From: Eubacteriales bacterium
GTDB taxonomy: Bacteria > Bacillota > Clostridia > Christensenellales > Aristaeellaceae
Assembly: GCA_028693055.1 (NCBI GenBank)
Contig: JAQUWD010000027.1
Location: 1-47,843 of the forward strand
Direction: 5' to 3'
Length of the DNA stretch: 47,843 nt
Under the pieces are notes generated by a model. That model saw only the letters and a program-made list of their open reading frames with translations, searched no databases and was not told the origin of the DNA. The stretch's first letter is position 1. Each line of letters starts with the position of its first letter. Below, in pieces: positions 8,654-18,567 of this stretch. A program made the translations under genes and the position numbers.

Positions 8654-10120
8654 ATGGAGCGGCTGACCGGGAAAATCCAGAAAACGGTTCATCGTCCAAT
8701 GAAAGTGATGCAGTTTGGCGAAGGCAATTTTTTACGGGCTTTTGTCGATTACATGTTCGATATCACCAATGAAAAAACGGGGTTGGACGCCGGTATTGTC
8801 TTGGTAAAGCCTATTTCATTTGGTTCGCTCGCGCCCTTTCACGAGCAGAATTGTCTATACCATGTCATGCTGCGCGGCCTTGTGGACGGCAAGCCGGTAG
8901 AAAAATCCAGATTGATCACGTCGGTTGAGGACGTGGTGGACGCTTATGGCGAGTATGAAAAGTACGCCGATTACGCCAAGGTCGATACGCTTCGCTACAT
9001 CGTCAGCAATACCACCGAAGCCGGTATCGTGCTGGACGAGAGCGACAAATTTGAGCTTTGCCCCCCCAATACCTATCCCGGAAAGCTAACCAAATTCCTT
9101 TTCGAGCGTGCCGAAGCCTTCGATTACGCTGCGGATAAGGGAATTGTTATTCTGCCCGTCGAGCTGATTGACGACAACGGCATTCAACTGAAAAAGTGCG
9201 TGATGGCGCTGGCAAAGCTTTGGAAGCTGGGCGAGCGCTTCGAGAAGTGGCTGGACAACGCCTGCGTTTTCACCTCCACCTTGGTGGACCGAATCGTTAC
9301 CGGCTACCCCAGAGACGACGCGGAGCGGCAAGGCATTTGGGACAAGCTCGGCTGCGAGGATCGCCTTCTGGTGACCGGCGAGCCCTTTGCCCTGTGGGTC
9401 ATTGAATCCCCCAAGGATATTTCTGGCGAGCTGCCCTTCGCGTCCTGCGGTCTGCCGGTGGTTTTCACCGACAATCAGAAGCCCTATAAACAGCGCAAGG
9501 TACGCATCCTGAACGGCGCGCATACCTCCTTTGTACCCGCCGCCTTCCAGTGCGGCTATGATTATGTGCTGGATGCGATGCATGATTCTCAGATTAAAAC
9601 CTTCATGCAAAAGACGCTTTACGATGAAGTAATCCCCACGCTAACCTTGCCCAAGGATGACTTGATGGCCTTCGCCGAGGCGGTCACCGGTCGATTTGAA
9701 AACCCGTTCATTAAGCATGCGCTACTCTCGATTTGCCTTAACAGCGTGAGCAAGTGGCGGGCTCGCTGCATGCCCAGCTTGGTGCAATATGTAGAGAAAA
9801 CAAATCAACTGCCCGAACACCTGACCTTCTCGCTGGCCTCCTTAATGGCACTGTATCACGGCGGACGGTTGGAGGATGGCAAGCTGATTTGCCAGCGCAA
9901 CGGACAGCCCTATACCCTTCAGGATGATGCGGCGGTGCTGGAATTCTTCGTCCAAGAAGATGGAAAGGATACCATTGTAAGGGATTTCCTGTCCAACGTA
10001 GCTTTCTTTGGGGAGGATTTGACGCGGATTTCCGGCCTAGAAGAAAGCGTGACGGAAAGCTACCATGCCATTCTCCAAAAGGGCATGAAAGCCGTTATGA
10101 CCGAAAAATTCGGAGGCTGA
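8654..10120 (+). CDS. uxaB: Tagaturonate reductase (altronate oxidoreductase)
   Basis: A 488-residue member of the long-chain mannitol dehydrogenase family. The Rossmann entry MKVMQFGEGNFLRAFVDYM lies near the N-terminus and the substrate-domain signature KQRKVRILNGAHTSF in the centre. It reduces D-tagaturonate to D-altronate with NADH. I chose the ATG at 8654 because GGAGGGA (8641-8647) lies at proper distance before it; the upstream in-frame ATG at 8639 would sit on the ribosome site itself. First gene of the operon; uxaA follows after 3 bases. Confidence 0.93.
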   Translation: MERLTGKIQKTVHRPMKVMQFGEGNFLRAFVDYMFDITNEKTGLDAGIVLVKPISFGSLAPFHEQNCLYHVMLRGLVDGKPVEKSRLITSVEDVVDAYGEYEKYADYAKVDTLRYIVSNTTEAGIVLDESDKFELCPPNTYPGKLTKFLFERAEAFDYAADKGIVILPVELIDDNGIQLKKCVMALAKLWKLGERFEKWLDNACVFTSTLVDRIVTGYPRDDAERQGIWDKLGCEDRLLVTGEPFALWVIESPKDISGELPFASCGLPVVFTDNQKPYKQRKVRILNGAHTSFVPAAFQCGYDYVLDAMHDSQIKTFMQKTLYDEVIPTLTLPKDDLMAFAEAVTGRFENPFIKHALLSICLNSVSKWRARCMPSLVQYVEKTNQLPEHLTFSLASLMALYHGGRLEDGKLICQRNGQPYTLQDDAAVLEFFVQEDGKDTIVRDFLSNVAFFGEDLTRISGLEESVTESYHAILQKGMKAVMTEKFGG

Positions 10121-10123
10121 GCC

Positions 10124-11605
10124 ATGAAGCGAGCATTGAGAATCACCCCAAAGGATAACGTAGCCGTAGCTTTGGAGCCTCTGGAAAACGGCGCGGTCAT
10201 TGAGGTGGACGGGATGACGGTACGGCTTGCCACAGACGTTCCCGCCGGGCATAAGCTAACGCTTCACGATCTAAAGGCAGGGGAGAAGATTATTAAATAT
10301 GGTTATCCCATTGGGGAGGCGAAATGCGACATCCCAGCGGGAAGCCATGTGCACGTTCATAACCTGCATACGCTGCTAAATGGCGAGCTTGCTTATGAAT
10401 ACACGCCGAAGGGCAAGCTGATCACGGAGTGTAAGCCTGCTACCTTTAGGGGATATCGCCGGAAAAACGGCAAAGTCGGGGTACGAAACGAGCTTTGGAT
10501 TTTACCTACCGTCGGCTGTGTTTCAAACGTGGCTAAGGAGCTGGAGCGTCGGGCGCAAACGTTGGTAAAAGGCGCTGTGGAGGGCGTTCACGCTTTCCCG
10601 CATCCCTATGGCTGCTCCCAAATGGGAGAGGATCAGGAGCATACCCGTACCATCTTAGCGGATTTAGCGTGCCATCCCAATGCCGGAGGCGTTTTGGTAT
10701 TGGGTCTGGGATGCGAAAATAGCGGCGTGGAGGAAATCCGTAAACGCATGACGAATGATAACGCTGATCGCGTTCGCTTTCTCGTTTGCCAACAGGTAGA
10801 CGACGAGCTGGAGGAAGGCGTTAAGCTGCTGGGTGAGCTGGCGGCTGAAATGCAAAAGGATCAGCGGGAGGAATGCCTTTCCGCTGAGCTGGTGATTGGT
10901 CTTAAATGCGGCGGCTCTGACGGCTTTAGCGGCATTACCGCCAACCCGGTCATCGGCGGCTTTTCCGACCAATTGATCGCGCAGGGCGGAAGTACCATTT
11001 TAACCGAGGTACCGGAGATGTTCGGCGCGGAAACCATCCTCATGGAGCGCTGCGAAAATGAGGAAATGTTCCGGAAAACGGTGGCGCTGATCAACGATTT
11101 TAAGGCGTACTTTGAGGAGCACCATCAGGTGGTGTACGAAAACCCTTCGCCCGGCAACAAAGCCGGTGGCATCAGCACCTTGGAGGATAAAGCGCTTGGC
11201 TGCACCCAAAAGAGCGGCTTTGCCCCTGTGAGGGATGTGCTGGCCTATGGCGAAAAGGTGAAGGAAAAGGGACTCAGCCTCTTGTCCGCACCGGGCAACG
11301 ATTTGGTGGCGGCGACCGCCTTGGCGGCGGCTGGCGCGCAAATCGTACTGTTCTCAACCGGCAGAGGTACGCCCTTCGCTTCCCCAGTGCCCACCGTTAA
11401 GATTTCGTCCAATTCGCCCTTGGCGCAAAAAAAGGGAAATTGGATTGATTTTAACGCCGGTGAGCTGCTGGACGGCAAAACACTGCCGGAAATGTCCCAG
11501 CTGCTGATGGAGCAGGTTTTGGCAGTAGCCGGAGGCCAGCTGGTAGCAAGCGAACGCAACGGATACCATGACATGGCGATCTTTAAAACCGGGGTAACGC
11601 TTTAA
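10124..11605 (+). CDS. uxaA: Altronate dehydratase
   Basis: A 493-residue UxaA/GarD-type dehydratase. Residues 1-95 form the small SAF-type domain (DVPAGHKL, HVHNLHTL). The large C-terminal domain has the family segments YRRKNGKVGVRNELWILPTV, HPYGCSQMGED and LKCGGSDGFSGITANPVIG. It dehydrates D-altronate to 2-keto-3-deoxygluconate (KDG), using a metal ion in characterised family members. It is 3 bases behind uxaB, so the two should be translated from one message. Length is normal and no key block is missing. Confidence 0.95.
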   Translation: MKRALRITPKDNVAVALEPLENGAVIEVDGMTVRLATDVPAGHKLTLHDLKAGEKIIKYGYPIGEAKCDIPAGSHVHVHNLHTLLNGELAYEYTPKGKLITECKPATFRGYRRKNGKVGVRNELWILPTVGCVSNVAKELERRAQTLVKGAVEGVHAFPHPYGCSQMGEDQEHTRTILADLACHPNAGGVLVLGLGCENSGVEEIRKRMTNDNADRVRFLVCQQVDDELEEGVKLLGELAAEMQKDQREECLSAELVIGLKCGGSDGFSGITANPVIGGFSDQLIAQGGSTILTEVPEMFGAETILMERCENEEMFRKTVALINDFKAYFEEHHQVVYENPSPGNKAGGISTLEDKALGCTQKSGFAPVRDVLAYGEKVKEKGLSLLSAPGNDLVAATALAAAGAQIVLFSTGRGTPFASPVPTVKISSNSPLAQKKGNWIDFNAGELLDGKTLPEMSQLLMEQVLAVAGGQLVASERNGYHDMAIFKTGVTL

Positions 11606-11643
11606 CGCTTCACATTTATTGGGATAGGAAAGGATGAAGTACG

Positions 11644-12600
11644 ATGGAAATGATCGAGAAACTATCTTTGGCTGGCATTGTACCCGTAATCAAGGTAGAG
11701 GACGCGGCGGACGCGGTGCCTCTTTGCAAGGCTCTGAGCGACGGCGGTCTGCCGGTGGCTGAAATCACCTTCCGCAGCGACGCTGCCGAGGAAGCCATCA
11801 AGCGCGTGCACGCTGAGCTGCCGGACGTTATTTTAGGCGCGGGAACCGTGCTCACCAAGGATCAAGTGGATCGCGCTGTGGCTGCCGGAGCCACCTACAT
11901 TGTTTCTCCCGGCCTGAACCGCGAGATCGTGCGCTACTGCAAGGAAAAGGGCGTGCCGATCGTGCCCGGCTGCGCTAACCCCAGCGATATTGAAGTCGCC
12001 TTGGAGGAGGGCTTGAAAACCGTCAAGTTCTTCCCGGCGGAAGCGTTGGGCGGTCTGCCCCTGATCAAGGCGATGTCCGCGCCCTACGGTAACGTGACCT
12101 TCCTGCCCACTGGCGGCGTTAATGAGAAAAACCTGAACGAATATCTGGCCTTCTCCAAGATCGTTGCCTGTGGCGGCAGTTGGATGGTTCCCGGCGACGC
12201 GGTGGCGGCGAAGGATTGGAAGCGCATTGAGAACCTGACCCGCAGTGCGGTAAACACCATGCTGGGCCTTGAGCTGCGCCATGTGGGCGTAAACAGCGGC
12301 GATCCCGATACCTGCAAAAAGGACGCAGAACAAATTGCCAAGCTGCTGGGCTGGCCGCTGGACGATCACAAGAACGCGACCTTTGTGGGCGATGGCTTCG
12401 AAGTGATGAAGATTCCCTTCCGCGGCAAAAATGGCCATATCGCCATCGCTTGCAACAACATCAAGCGCGCCCGCTGGCATTTGGAGCGTCGCGGCTTTAT
12501 GTTTGACGACAATACAGCCATCATGAAGGATGGTAAGCTCCGCGCTATCTACCTCAAGGAAGACGTTGCCGGTTTTGCCTTCCATCTGCTGCAAAAGTAA
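11644..12600 (+). CDS. kdgA: KDPG/KHG aldolase fused to a glyoxalase/VOC-like domain
   Basis: Residues 1 to about 205 are a class I KDPG aldolase: E40 and R44 in AEITFRSDAAEEA, GAGTVL at 65-70, the CANPSD phosphate-side loop, and Schiff-base Lys128 in VKFFPAEALGG. It splits KDPG to pyruvate and glyceraldehyde-3-phosphate. Ordinary Eda/KdgA proteins stop near 210 residues. Here about 105 more residues follow (from LRHVGVNSGDP), with features of a single vicinal-oxygen-chelate half: short beta strands, HIAIACNNIKRARWHLERRG and a closing AGFAFHLLQK. The extra domain may have a regulatory, oligomerising or separate catalytic role. Start ATG is preceded by GGAAAGGATG. Confidence 0.93.
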   Translation: MEMIEKLSLAGIVPVIKVEDAADAVPLCKALSDGGLPVAEITFRSDAAEEAIKRVHAELPDVILGAGTVLTKDQVDRAVAAGATYIVSPGLNREIVRYCKEKGVPIVPGCANPSDIEVALEEGLKTVKFFPAEALGGLPLIKAMSAPYGNVTFLPTGGVNEKNLNEYLAFSKIVACGGSWMVPGDAVAAKDWKRIENLTRSAVNTMLGLELRHVGVNSGDPDTCKKDAEQIAKLLGWPLDDHKNATFVGDGFEVMKIPFRGKNGHIAIACNNIKRARWHLERRGFMFDDNTAIMKDGKLRAIYLKEDVAGFAFHLLQK

Positions 12601-12649
12601 TCCAAGCACTACAGAAGCCCATTATTCATAACAACAGGAGAGAATCATC

Positions 12650-13687
12650 ATGAGTAAGAAAGTCGTTACCTTTGGCGAAATTATGCTACGTCTGAAAAGC
12701 CCCGCTTACGAGCGCTTTTTCCAATCCCCTTCGCTGGAGGCCACCTTCGGCGGCGGCGAAGCCAACGTGTGCGTTTCCTTGGCCAACTATGGCATGGAAA
12801 CCTCCTTCGTTACCGTGCTGCCCAAGAATGACATCGGCGAGGCTTGCCTGCGGGAGCTTCGCGCCTTCGGCGTAGAAACCAAGGATATCGTCCGTAAGGA
12901 TGGCCGGATGGGCATTTACTATCTGGAAACCGGCTCCGTGCAGCGCCCCAGCAAGGTCATTTACGACCGCGCCGGTTCCGCCATCTGCGACGCCAAGTCC
13001 GGCGATATCAATTGGGAAAAGGCTTTTGAAGGCGCTAATTGGTTCCACATCACCGGCATTACCCCCGCAATCAGCCAAGGCGCGGCAGATCTGTCCTTGG
13101 AGGCTGTCAAGGCCGCCAAGAAGCTGGGCCTGCATGTAAGCTGCGACCTCAATTACCGCAAGAATTTGTGGAAGTATGGCAAGACGGCGGATCAAGTAAT
13201 GACCGAGCTGGTCAAGTACGTGGATACCGTTATTGCCAACGAAGAGGATTTCCAGAAGGCGCTGCTGCTGAAAGCGGAAAGCGCTGGCTCCGTGGAGGAT
13301 GGAGAGCTGAACATCGAGCAGTATAAAGCGATTGCCAAGCTGGCGATGGACACCTATCCCAACATCAAGCGCGTTGCCATCACCTTGCGGGAATCCAAGA
13401 GCGCCAATCATAACGATTGGAGCGCCTGCCTGTACAACGGTAAGGATTTCTTCCTCTCCCGGAAATATCGCATCACCGATATTGTGGACCGTGTCGGCGG
13501 CGGCGACAGCTTCGGCGGCGGCTTGATTTACGGCCTCAATACCTATGACGACGAAAAAACGGCTCTGGAATTCGCCGTTGCCGCAAGCTGCCTGAAGCAT
13601 ACGATTCCCGGAGACTTTAACCGCGTCAGCGCTTCCGAGGTGGAAAGCCTGATGAAGGGCAGCGGCAGCGGACGGGTACAGCGGTAA
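12650..13687 (+). CDS. kdgK: 2-keto-3-deoxygluconate kinase (PfkB family)
   Basis: A 345-residue PfkB/ribokinase-family sugar kinase. The N-terminus has [10 protein letters not shown] and [16 protein letters not shown] (substrate region). The C-terminal signature [12 protein letters not shown] contains the catalytic-base Asp in a GGGDS variant of the common GAGDS. It phosphorylates KDG to KDPG, the substrate of the aldolase encoded just upstream. ATG follows AGGAGAGAATC. About 30 residues longer than minimal KdgK proteins, which is normal for the clostridial subgroup. Confidence 0.93.
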   Translation: MSKKVVTFGEIMLRLKSPAYERFFQSPSLEATFGGGEANVCVSLANYGMETSFVTVLPKNDIGEACLRELRAFGVETKDIVRKDGRMGIYYLETGSVQRPSKVIYDRAGSAICDAKSGDINWEKAFEGANWFHITGITPAISQGAADLSLEAVKAAKKLGLHVSCDLNYRKNLWKYGKTADQVMTELVKYVDTVIANEEDFQKALLLKAESAGSVEDGELNIEQYKAIAKLAMDTYPNIKRVAITLRESKSANHNDWSACLYNGKDFFLSRKYRITDIVDRVGGGDSFGGGLIYGLNTYDDEKTALEFAVAASCLKHTIPGDFNRVSASEVESLMKGSGSGRVQR

Positions 13688-13721
13688 AAAAATTCCTTTA
13701 GAAAGAAAGGTGGTTCTGTCC

Positions 13722-14519
13722 ATGAATCATATGTTCTCGCTGGAAGGCAAGATTGCCTTGATCACCGGCGCAAGCTACGGTATTGGTTTCGCCATTGCTA
13801 CCGGTATGGCGGAAGCCGGCGCTACCATCGTATTCAACGATATCAAGCAGGAGCTGGTGGATAAGGGCATTAAGGCTTATGCTGAGAAAGGCATTAAGGC
13901 TCACGGCTATGTCTGCGATGTTACCAACGAGGAAGCGGTCAATGCTTTGATTGCCACCATCGAAAAGGAAGTCGGCGTGATCGATATCTTGGTGAACAAT
14001 GCGGGGATTATCAAGCGCATTCCTATGTGCGATATGACCGCCGCCGAGTTCCGTCAGGTTATCGACGTCGACCTGAACGCACCCTTTATTGTTTCGAAGG
14101 CATGCATCCCTTCCATGATTAAGAAGGGCCAGGGCAAGATTATCAATATCTGCTCCATGATGAGCGAGCTGGGCCGCGAGACGGTAAGCGCCTACGCCGC
14201 CGCCAAGGGCGGACTCAAAATGCTGACCCGCAATATCTGCTCCGAGTATGGCGATAAGAATATCCAGTGCAACGGCATCGGCCCCGGCTATATCGCTACG
14301 CCTCAGACTGCGCCCTTGCGGGAGAAACAGCCCGATGGTAGCCCTCATCCCTTTGACAGCTTCATTCTGGCTAAAACCCCCGCACATCGTTGGGGCAATG
14401 CGGAGGACTTAATTGGCCCCGCTGTGTTCTTGGCCTCTGAGGCTTCGGATTTTGTCAACGGACATATCCTCTATGTGGACGGCGGCATTCTAGCCTATAT
14501 CGGCAAGCAACCGCAATAA
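13722..14519 (+). CDS. Short-chain dehydrogenase (gluconate 5-dehydrogenase / KduD-like)
   Basis: From ATG 13722 (AAAGGTGG upstream) this is a 265-residue classical SDR. It has the TGASYGIG dinucleotide motif at 15-22, NNAG at 92-95, and catalytic S145, Y158 and K162 (SAYAAAKGG). It ends with the usual VNGHILYVDGG. Family position fits gluconate 5-dehydrogenase or 2-keto-3-deoxygluconate 5-dehydrogenase. In this operon the second reaction is attractive because it would join 2,5-diketo-3-deoxygluconate from unsaturated pectin or glycosaminoglycan sugars to KDG. Last gene of the operon, followed by a strong bidirectional terminator. Confidence 0.87.
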   Translation: MNHMFSLEGKIALITGASYGIGFAIATGMAEAGATIVFNDIKQELVDKGIKAYAEKGIKAHGYVCDVTNEEAVNALIATIEKEVGVIDILVNNAGIIKRIPMCDMTAAEFRQVIDVDLNAPFIVSKACIPSMIKKGQGKIINICSMMSELGRETVSAYAAAKGGLKMLTRNICSEYGDKNIQCNGIGPGYIATPQTAPLREKQPDGSPHPFDSFILAKTPAHRWGNAEDLIGPAVFLASEASDFVNGHILYVDGGILAYIGKQPQ

Positions 14520-14530
14520 AATAGCATACC

Positions 14531-14567
14531 AAAAGGGAGCATGTGCGAGATGCACATGCTCCCTTTT
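14531..14567. terminator. Bidirectional terminator between uronate operon and potD
   Basis: A perfect 16-bp stem (14531-14546 with 14552-14567) with a 5-base loop; the stem ends in AAAA and TTTT so it works in both directions. It lies between the SDR stop (plus) and the potD stop (minus), 7 bases from the latter. Confidence 0.92.
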
Positions 14568-14573
14568 CGTATA

Positions 14574-15617
14574 CTATTTGCTGCTCTTAATTTGAGTCCA
14601 CATGGTGTTATAAACCAGCAGCAGCTTGTCGTCGATATCATGGAAATATTCGCAGCGATCCCGTACCTCTTGACTGGGGTTGATGACGTGGTTGCTGGTA
14701 TATTCCTCGCCGATTAGCTCAACCGTTGCAAGATTGGGGGTGGAGTACCAAATCTCGTCGAAGTTCATTTGAGCAATGTCCGGGCGGCACATGAAGTTGA
14801 TAAACTTCTCGGCGTTCTCCTTGTTTTTCGCGCCTTTAGGAATGATCATGGTATCAACCCAGATATTGCTGCCTTCGTCAGGAATCACAAAATCCAAATC
14901 TTCGTTTAAGGCGATGGCATACATAGCGTCGCCGTTCCACATCAGCGCTAGCGCGGCTTCTCCGGCAACCATCTTGTCCTTGGTTTCGTCCACCTGATAG
15001 GCTTTAACGATGCCGTCTTTTTTCTGCTTGAGCAAAAGCTCCTTGGCTGCGTTGATTTCCAGCGGGTCCACGGTGTTCATGCTGTAGCCGAGGTATTTGA
15101 GCGCAATGCCCATGGAATCGCGGATGCTGTCCAGCATAAAAACGTTGTCCTTGTATTTGGTGTCAAACAGCACGCTCCAGCTGGTAATCGGCTCGTCCAC
15201 CATCGTCTTGTTATAGCAGATGCCTACGGTGCCCCACATATAGGGAACGGTGTATTTGGCGTCAGGATCGTAGTATTGCTTTTCTAGCGCCTTATCAATG
15301 TTGGTATAATTAGGTACATTGTCGAAGTTGATTTCCTCCAGCAAGCCTTCTTTTAGCAGCCGTTCGGTGCAGTAGTCGGAGGGAATCACAACGTCAAAGG
15401 AGGAGGGAGAGTTGCGTACCTGCACCATCATATCTTCGTTGGTGGTGAAGTAGGTCATGTTGACCGTAATGCCTGTTTCCTCTTCAAACAGCTTAATAGC
15501 GTCTGGGCTGATGTATTCTTCCCAGTTGTATACGGTTACCATGCCCTCGGCGGAAGCGACGGTGAAGAGGGACAACGCCAGCAGGAAAACCAGAAGAAAG
15601 CAGAAAACCTTTTTCAA
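14574..15617 (-). CDS. potD: Spermidine/putrescine-type ABC transporter substrate-binding protein
   Basis: A 347-residue PotD/PotF-family binding protein. The leader KKVFCFLLVFLLALSLFTVA ends in ASA for signal peptidase I; there is no lipobox Cys. The mature start VTVYNWEEYISPDAIKLFEEETG is the family signature, followed by YCTERLLKEGLLEEINFDNVPN and VPYMWGTVGICYNK. No ATG is available. The TTG at 15617-15615 is the best start because GGAGGA lies 7 bases before it. It delivers polyamine or a related cation to PotBC. Last gene of the pot operon. Confidence 0.9.
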   Translation of the reverse strand: MKKVFCFLLVFLLALSLFTVASAEGMVTVYNWEEYISPDAIKLFEEETGITVNMTYFTTNEDMMVQVRNSPSSFDVVIPSDYCTERLLKEGLLEEINFDNVPNYTNIDKALEKQYYDPDAKYTVPYMWGTVGICYNKTMVDEPITSWSVLFDTKYKDNVFMLDSIRDSMGIALKYLGYSMNTVDPLEINAAKELLLKQKKDGIVKAYQVDETKDKMVAGEAALALMWNGDAMYAIALNEDLDFVIPDEGSNIWVDTMIIPKGAKNKENAEKFINFMCRPDIAQMNFDEIWYSTPNLATVELIGEEYTSNHVINPSQEVRDRCEYFHDIDDKLLLVYNTMWTQIKSSK

Positions 15618-15694
15618 TTTCTTTTCCTCCAATTGTTTTTGTTGGTATGGTAAGCGCTTGCGCGCACAAACCCTTTGATTGCGGATGTGGTTTT

Positions 15695-16468
15695 TTAGGC
15701 TTTTTTGACCTTTCCGCTTCTTCGGTTAATAATCAGAAGCAGAATCAGCAACGATAGGAACATAAGCGCGCTAAGGGCGTTCAGCGAGGGCTCGATGCCG
15801 ATTCTGGCCTTGGAATAGATCAGCGTCGATAGGTTTTGCACCATGGGGCTGGTGGTAAAATAGCTGATGACGAAATCGTCCAACGATAGGGTAAAGGCTA
15901 GCAGCATACCCGTCACTACGCCCTCGCGGATTTCCGGCAGAATCACGTGAAACAGGGCGTATGTGGGAGTAGCGCCCAAGTCCAGCGCAGCCTCGTAGGT
16001 ATGCTTGTTCATCTGCTTTAGTTTTGGCATGACCGACAGGATCACATAGGGTGTGTTGAAGGTGATGTGAGCGAAGAGCATCGTCATAAAACCTCGCTCT
16101 ATTCGTGAAAAGGTAAACAGAAGCATCAAAGAGATACCCGTTACGATGTCCGGCATGGTCATGGGCAGATTGGTAATGGTCATCATGACCGACTGGGGAC
16201 GCTTTTTCATGGCGTGAATCCCGATGGCTGCCAGCGTGCCTAAAATCGTTGCCGCAACAGCCGCCAGCACAGCAATCGCCAGCGTGATATAAAGCGCCTT
16301 CATAATGGCCTCATCCTTAAACAAGGCTTCGTACCAACGGAAGCTGAAGCCCTCCCATTTGGCACGGCTCTTACCGGCATTAAAGGATTGAATAATCAAC
16401 ACGGCAATAGGTAGATAAAGGAAAAGGAGTATAATTGCTAGGTAAAACTTTTTTACAAAGCGCCTCAT
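15695..16468 (-). CDS. potC: Spermidine/putrescine-type ABC transporter permease C
   Basis: A 257-residue six-helix permease. The first helix (LAIILLFLYLPIAVLIIQSFN) is the standard PotC beginning, and the EAA coupling loop EAALDLGATPTYALFHVILP is intact, followed by the family-typical FTLSLDDFVISYF. It pairs with PotB. The start overlaps the potB stop by 4 bases. The potD gene follows after a 77-base gap without a terminator. Confidence 0.93.
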   Translation of the reverse strand: MRRFVKKFYLAIILLFLYLPIAVLIIQSFNAGKSRAKWEGFSFRWYEALFKDEAIMKALYITLAIAVLAAVAATILGTLAAIGIHAMKKRPQSVMMTITNLPMTMPDIVTGISLMLLFTFSRIERGFMTMLFAHITFNTPYVILSVMPKLKQMNKHTYEAALDLGATPTYALFHVILPEIREGVVTGMLLAFTLSLDDFVISYFTTSPMVQNLSTLIYSKARIGIEPSLNALSALMFLSLLILLLIINRRSGKVKKA

Positions 16469-17454
16469 GCGATACCGCCTCCTTCGCCCTCAGGGTCAGC
16501 CTTGCGTAAAACGCCTAGGCTGATCAGGATAAGCGCCATCATGACCAAGGAAAGCGCGCTGCCGATTCCCCAGTCATTGGCGGTCAGGAACATGCTTTCA
16601 ATCAAATCGCCAAACATCATGGTATGTCCGCCGCCTAAGATACGCGGAATGAAGAAGGTGGTTACCGACGGCATAAATACCATCGTAATGCCGGAAATGA
16701 TCCCCGGCATGCTCAGCGGCATGGTTACCTTCCAAAAGGTTTTCATCCCATTGGCGCCCAAATCCTGTGCGGCTTCCGTCAGCTTTGGGTCTAGCTTGTT
16801 CAAGGAGGTATAGATGGGGAATACCATGAAGGGTAGGAAGTTGTACACCATGCCCAGCAGCACGGCGCTGTCATTGTACATCAGCTTCGCCGGGCCAATA
16901 CCCAAGGCTTTCAGAAGCATGTTAATCAACCCCTGATCCTCTAAAAGCGACATCCATGCGATGGTTCGAAGCAGGAAATTCATCCACATGGGAATGATGA
17001 ATAGCACAACGATGGTGGAGCCGATTTTCATTTCTCGGTCAGCCATGAAGAGCGCCGCCGGATAGCCCAGCAGCAAGCAAATTAAGGTGCACCATAAAGC
17101 CATCCAAAGGGAGTAAACCAGAATGTCGATGTTCACCGTGCCGCGGGTGATTAAGGACGCATAGTCCGGGCCTAGCTCCTCGTACATTTTGTTTACGGTG
17201 TAGTTGCTGTCCCAGAAATTGATAAAATTATCAAGGGTAAACTGTCCGTCGCCGGAGGTAAAGGCGTAATAGGCGATCAATACGCAGGGCAGAATGGTAA
17301 ATAGCACCATCCACAGCGTATAGGGCATGGAAAAGAAGGAACGCTTGATACCGCCGTGACGGCGCACACTCCACACGCATAAGAGGATAAAGGCTGCCAG
17401 AGCAGCTACCAGCGCCCACAGCGCCCAAGAGGGCAATTGAAGGCTTTGCTTCAT
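16465..17454 (-). CDS. potB: Spermidine/putrescine-type ABC transporter permease B, with N-terminal extra helix
   Basis: A 329-residue permease. Residues 45 to the end match PotB: first core helix [33 protein letters not shown] in the middle, EAA loop [20 protein letters not shown]. About 40 residues at the N-terminus are extra (helix [19 protein letters not shown] plus a basic linker), giving seven predicted helices instead of six. This places the N-terminus outside if the core topology is normal (inference). Start ATG overlaps the potA stop. Confidence 0.9.
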   Translation of the reverse strand: MKQSLQLPSWALWALVAALAAFILLCVWSVRRHGGIKRSFFSMPYTLWMVLFTILPCVLIAYYAFTSGDGQFTLDNFINFWDSNYTVNKMYEELGPDYASLITRGTVNIDILVYSLWMALWCTLICLLLGYPAALFMADREMKIGSTIVVLFIIPMWMNFLLRTIAWMSLLEDQGLINMLLKALGIGPAKLMYNDSAVLLGMVYNFLPFMVFPIYTSLNKLDPKLTEAAQDLGANGMKTFWKVTMPLSMPGIISGITMVFMPSVTTFFIPRILGGGHTMMFGDLIESMFLTANDWGIGSALSLVMMALILISLGVLRKADPEGEGGGIA

Positions 17455-18527
17455 TCCAATGGCGCCTCCTCGCTGATGGGATCATTGGCGGGCTTCATGA
17501 TATGGATGTTGTAGGGAACAATGGTAAGCCCAACTTTGCTGCCCTGCGGCTGCATGACGGTGGAATGCACCTTAAAGGCGTATTCGCCGGTTTCAATCAT
17601 CATTTCATAGTGCACGCCCTTAAAAAGAACGCTTTGCACCGTGCCGGTAAGCTGGCCGATGTCCTCGCCGACAATCATGATATCCTCCGGGCGAATGACC
17701 ACATCCACAGGCTGATTTTCGCCAAAGCCGGAGTCAACGCAGGGAAAGTCGAAATTGCAGAAATGAACCATCTCATCCTTAATCATGGTGCCGCGCAGAA
17801 TGTTGCTTTCGCCGATAAAGTCAGCCACAAAGGCGTTGGCAGGTTCGTCGTAGATGCGCTTCGGATCGCCGATTTGTAAAATGTGACCGTCTCGCATCAC
17901 CACCACGGTGTCGCTCATGGTAAGCGCTTCTTCCTGATCGTGGGTCACATAAATAAAGGTAATGCCAAGGCGCTGCTGCATGCTTTTAAGCTCTAGCTGC
18001 ATTTCCTTGCGAAGCTTTAAATCCAATGCGCCAAGAGGCTCGTCCAGCAGGAGAACCTCCGGCTCGTTTACGAGGGCGCGGGCGATGGCGATGCGCTGCT
18101 GCTGCCCGCCGGAAAGCTGATCGACACTGCGCTTTCCATAGCCCTTTAGGTTGACCAGCTCCAGCATGCGGTCCACCTTTTTGCCGATTTCTGCTCTGCT
18201 CATTTTCTTGATTTTTAAGCCAAAGGCGATGTTGTCCTGCACGTTGAGGTGGGGGAATAGGGCATATTTTTGAAAAACAGTGTTAACACGACGCTTATAA
18301 GGAGGAACGGCAGTAATATCCTTGCCTTCAAAAAAGACGGTTCCACTGGTAGGGTATTCAAAGCCGCCGATAATGCGCAGGGTGGTGGTTTTGCCGCAGC
18401 CGCTGGGCCCAAGCAAGGTGACGAATTCCTTTTTACGCACATATAAATTGATGTTGCTCAGAACGGTTGTGCCGTCAAAATCCTTGGATATGTTCTTAAG
18501 GTCGATCAAATGCTCTTGTTCCATCAT
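17451..18527 (-). CDS. potA: Spermidine/putrescine-type ABC transporter ATPase
   Basis: A 358-residue ABC ATPase of the PotA type. It has Walker [10 protein letters not shown] (40-48), signature LSGGQQQR, Walker B LLLDEP, then the H-loop [16 protein letters not shown]-terminal TOBE-type regulatory domain follows from about residue 240 ([14 protein letters not shown]). Forms the motor for PotB/PotC. The gene begins 40 bases after the XRE-cupin regulator on the same strand with no terminator between, so the regulator may be part of the transcript. Confidence 0.94.
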   Translation of the reverse strand: MMEQEHLIDLKNISKDFDGTTVLSNINLYVRKKEFVTLLGPSGCGKTTTLRIIGGFEYPTSGTVFFEGKDITAVPPYKRRVNTVFQKYALFPHLNVQDNIAFGLKIKKMSRAEIGKKVDRMLELVNLKGYGKRSVDQLSGGQQQRIAIARALVNEPEVLLLDEPLGALDLKLRKEMQLELKSMQQRLGITFIYVTHDQEEALTMSDTVVVMRDGHILQIGDPKRIYDEPANAFVADFIGESNILRGTMIKDEMVHFCNFDFPCVDSGFGENQPVDVVIRPEDIMIVGEDIGQLTGTVQSVLFKGVHYEMMIETGEYAFKVHSTVMQPQGSKVGLTIVPYNIHIMKPANDPISEEAPLE

Positions 18528-18567
18528 GGCGCGGCTCCTCTTGTTACGTATTTTGTAAGCCTATTGA

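Noticed and set aside
12686..13723. 345-codon open frame antisense to kdgK (and a 258-codon one antisense to kdgA)
   Set aside because: They are mirror frames of strongly biased GC-rich codons; the plus-strand products are clear family members with proper ribosome sites.
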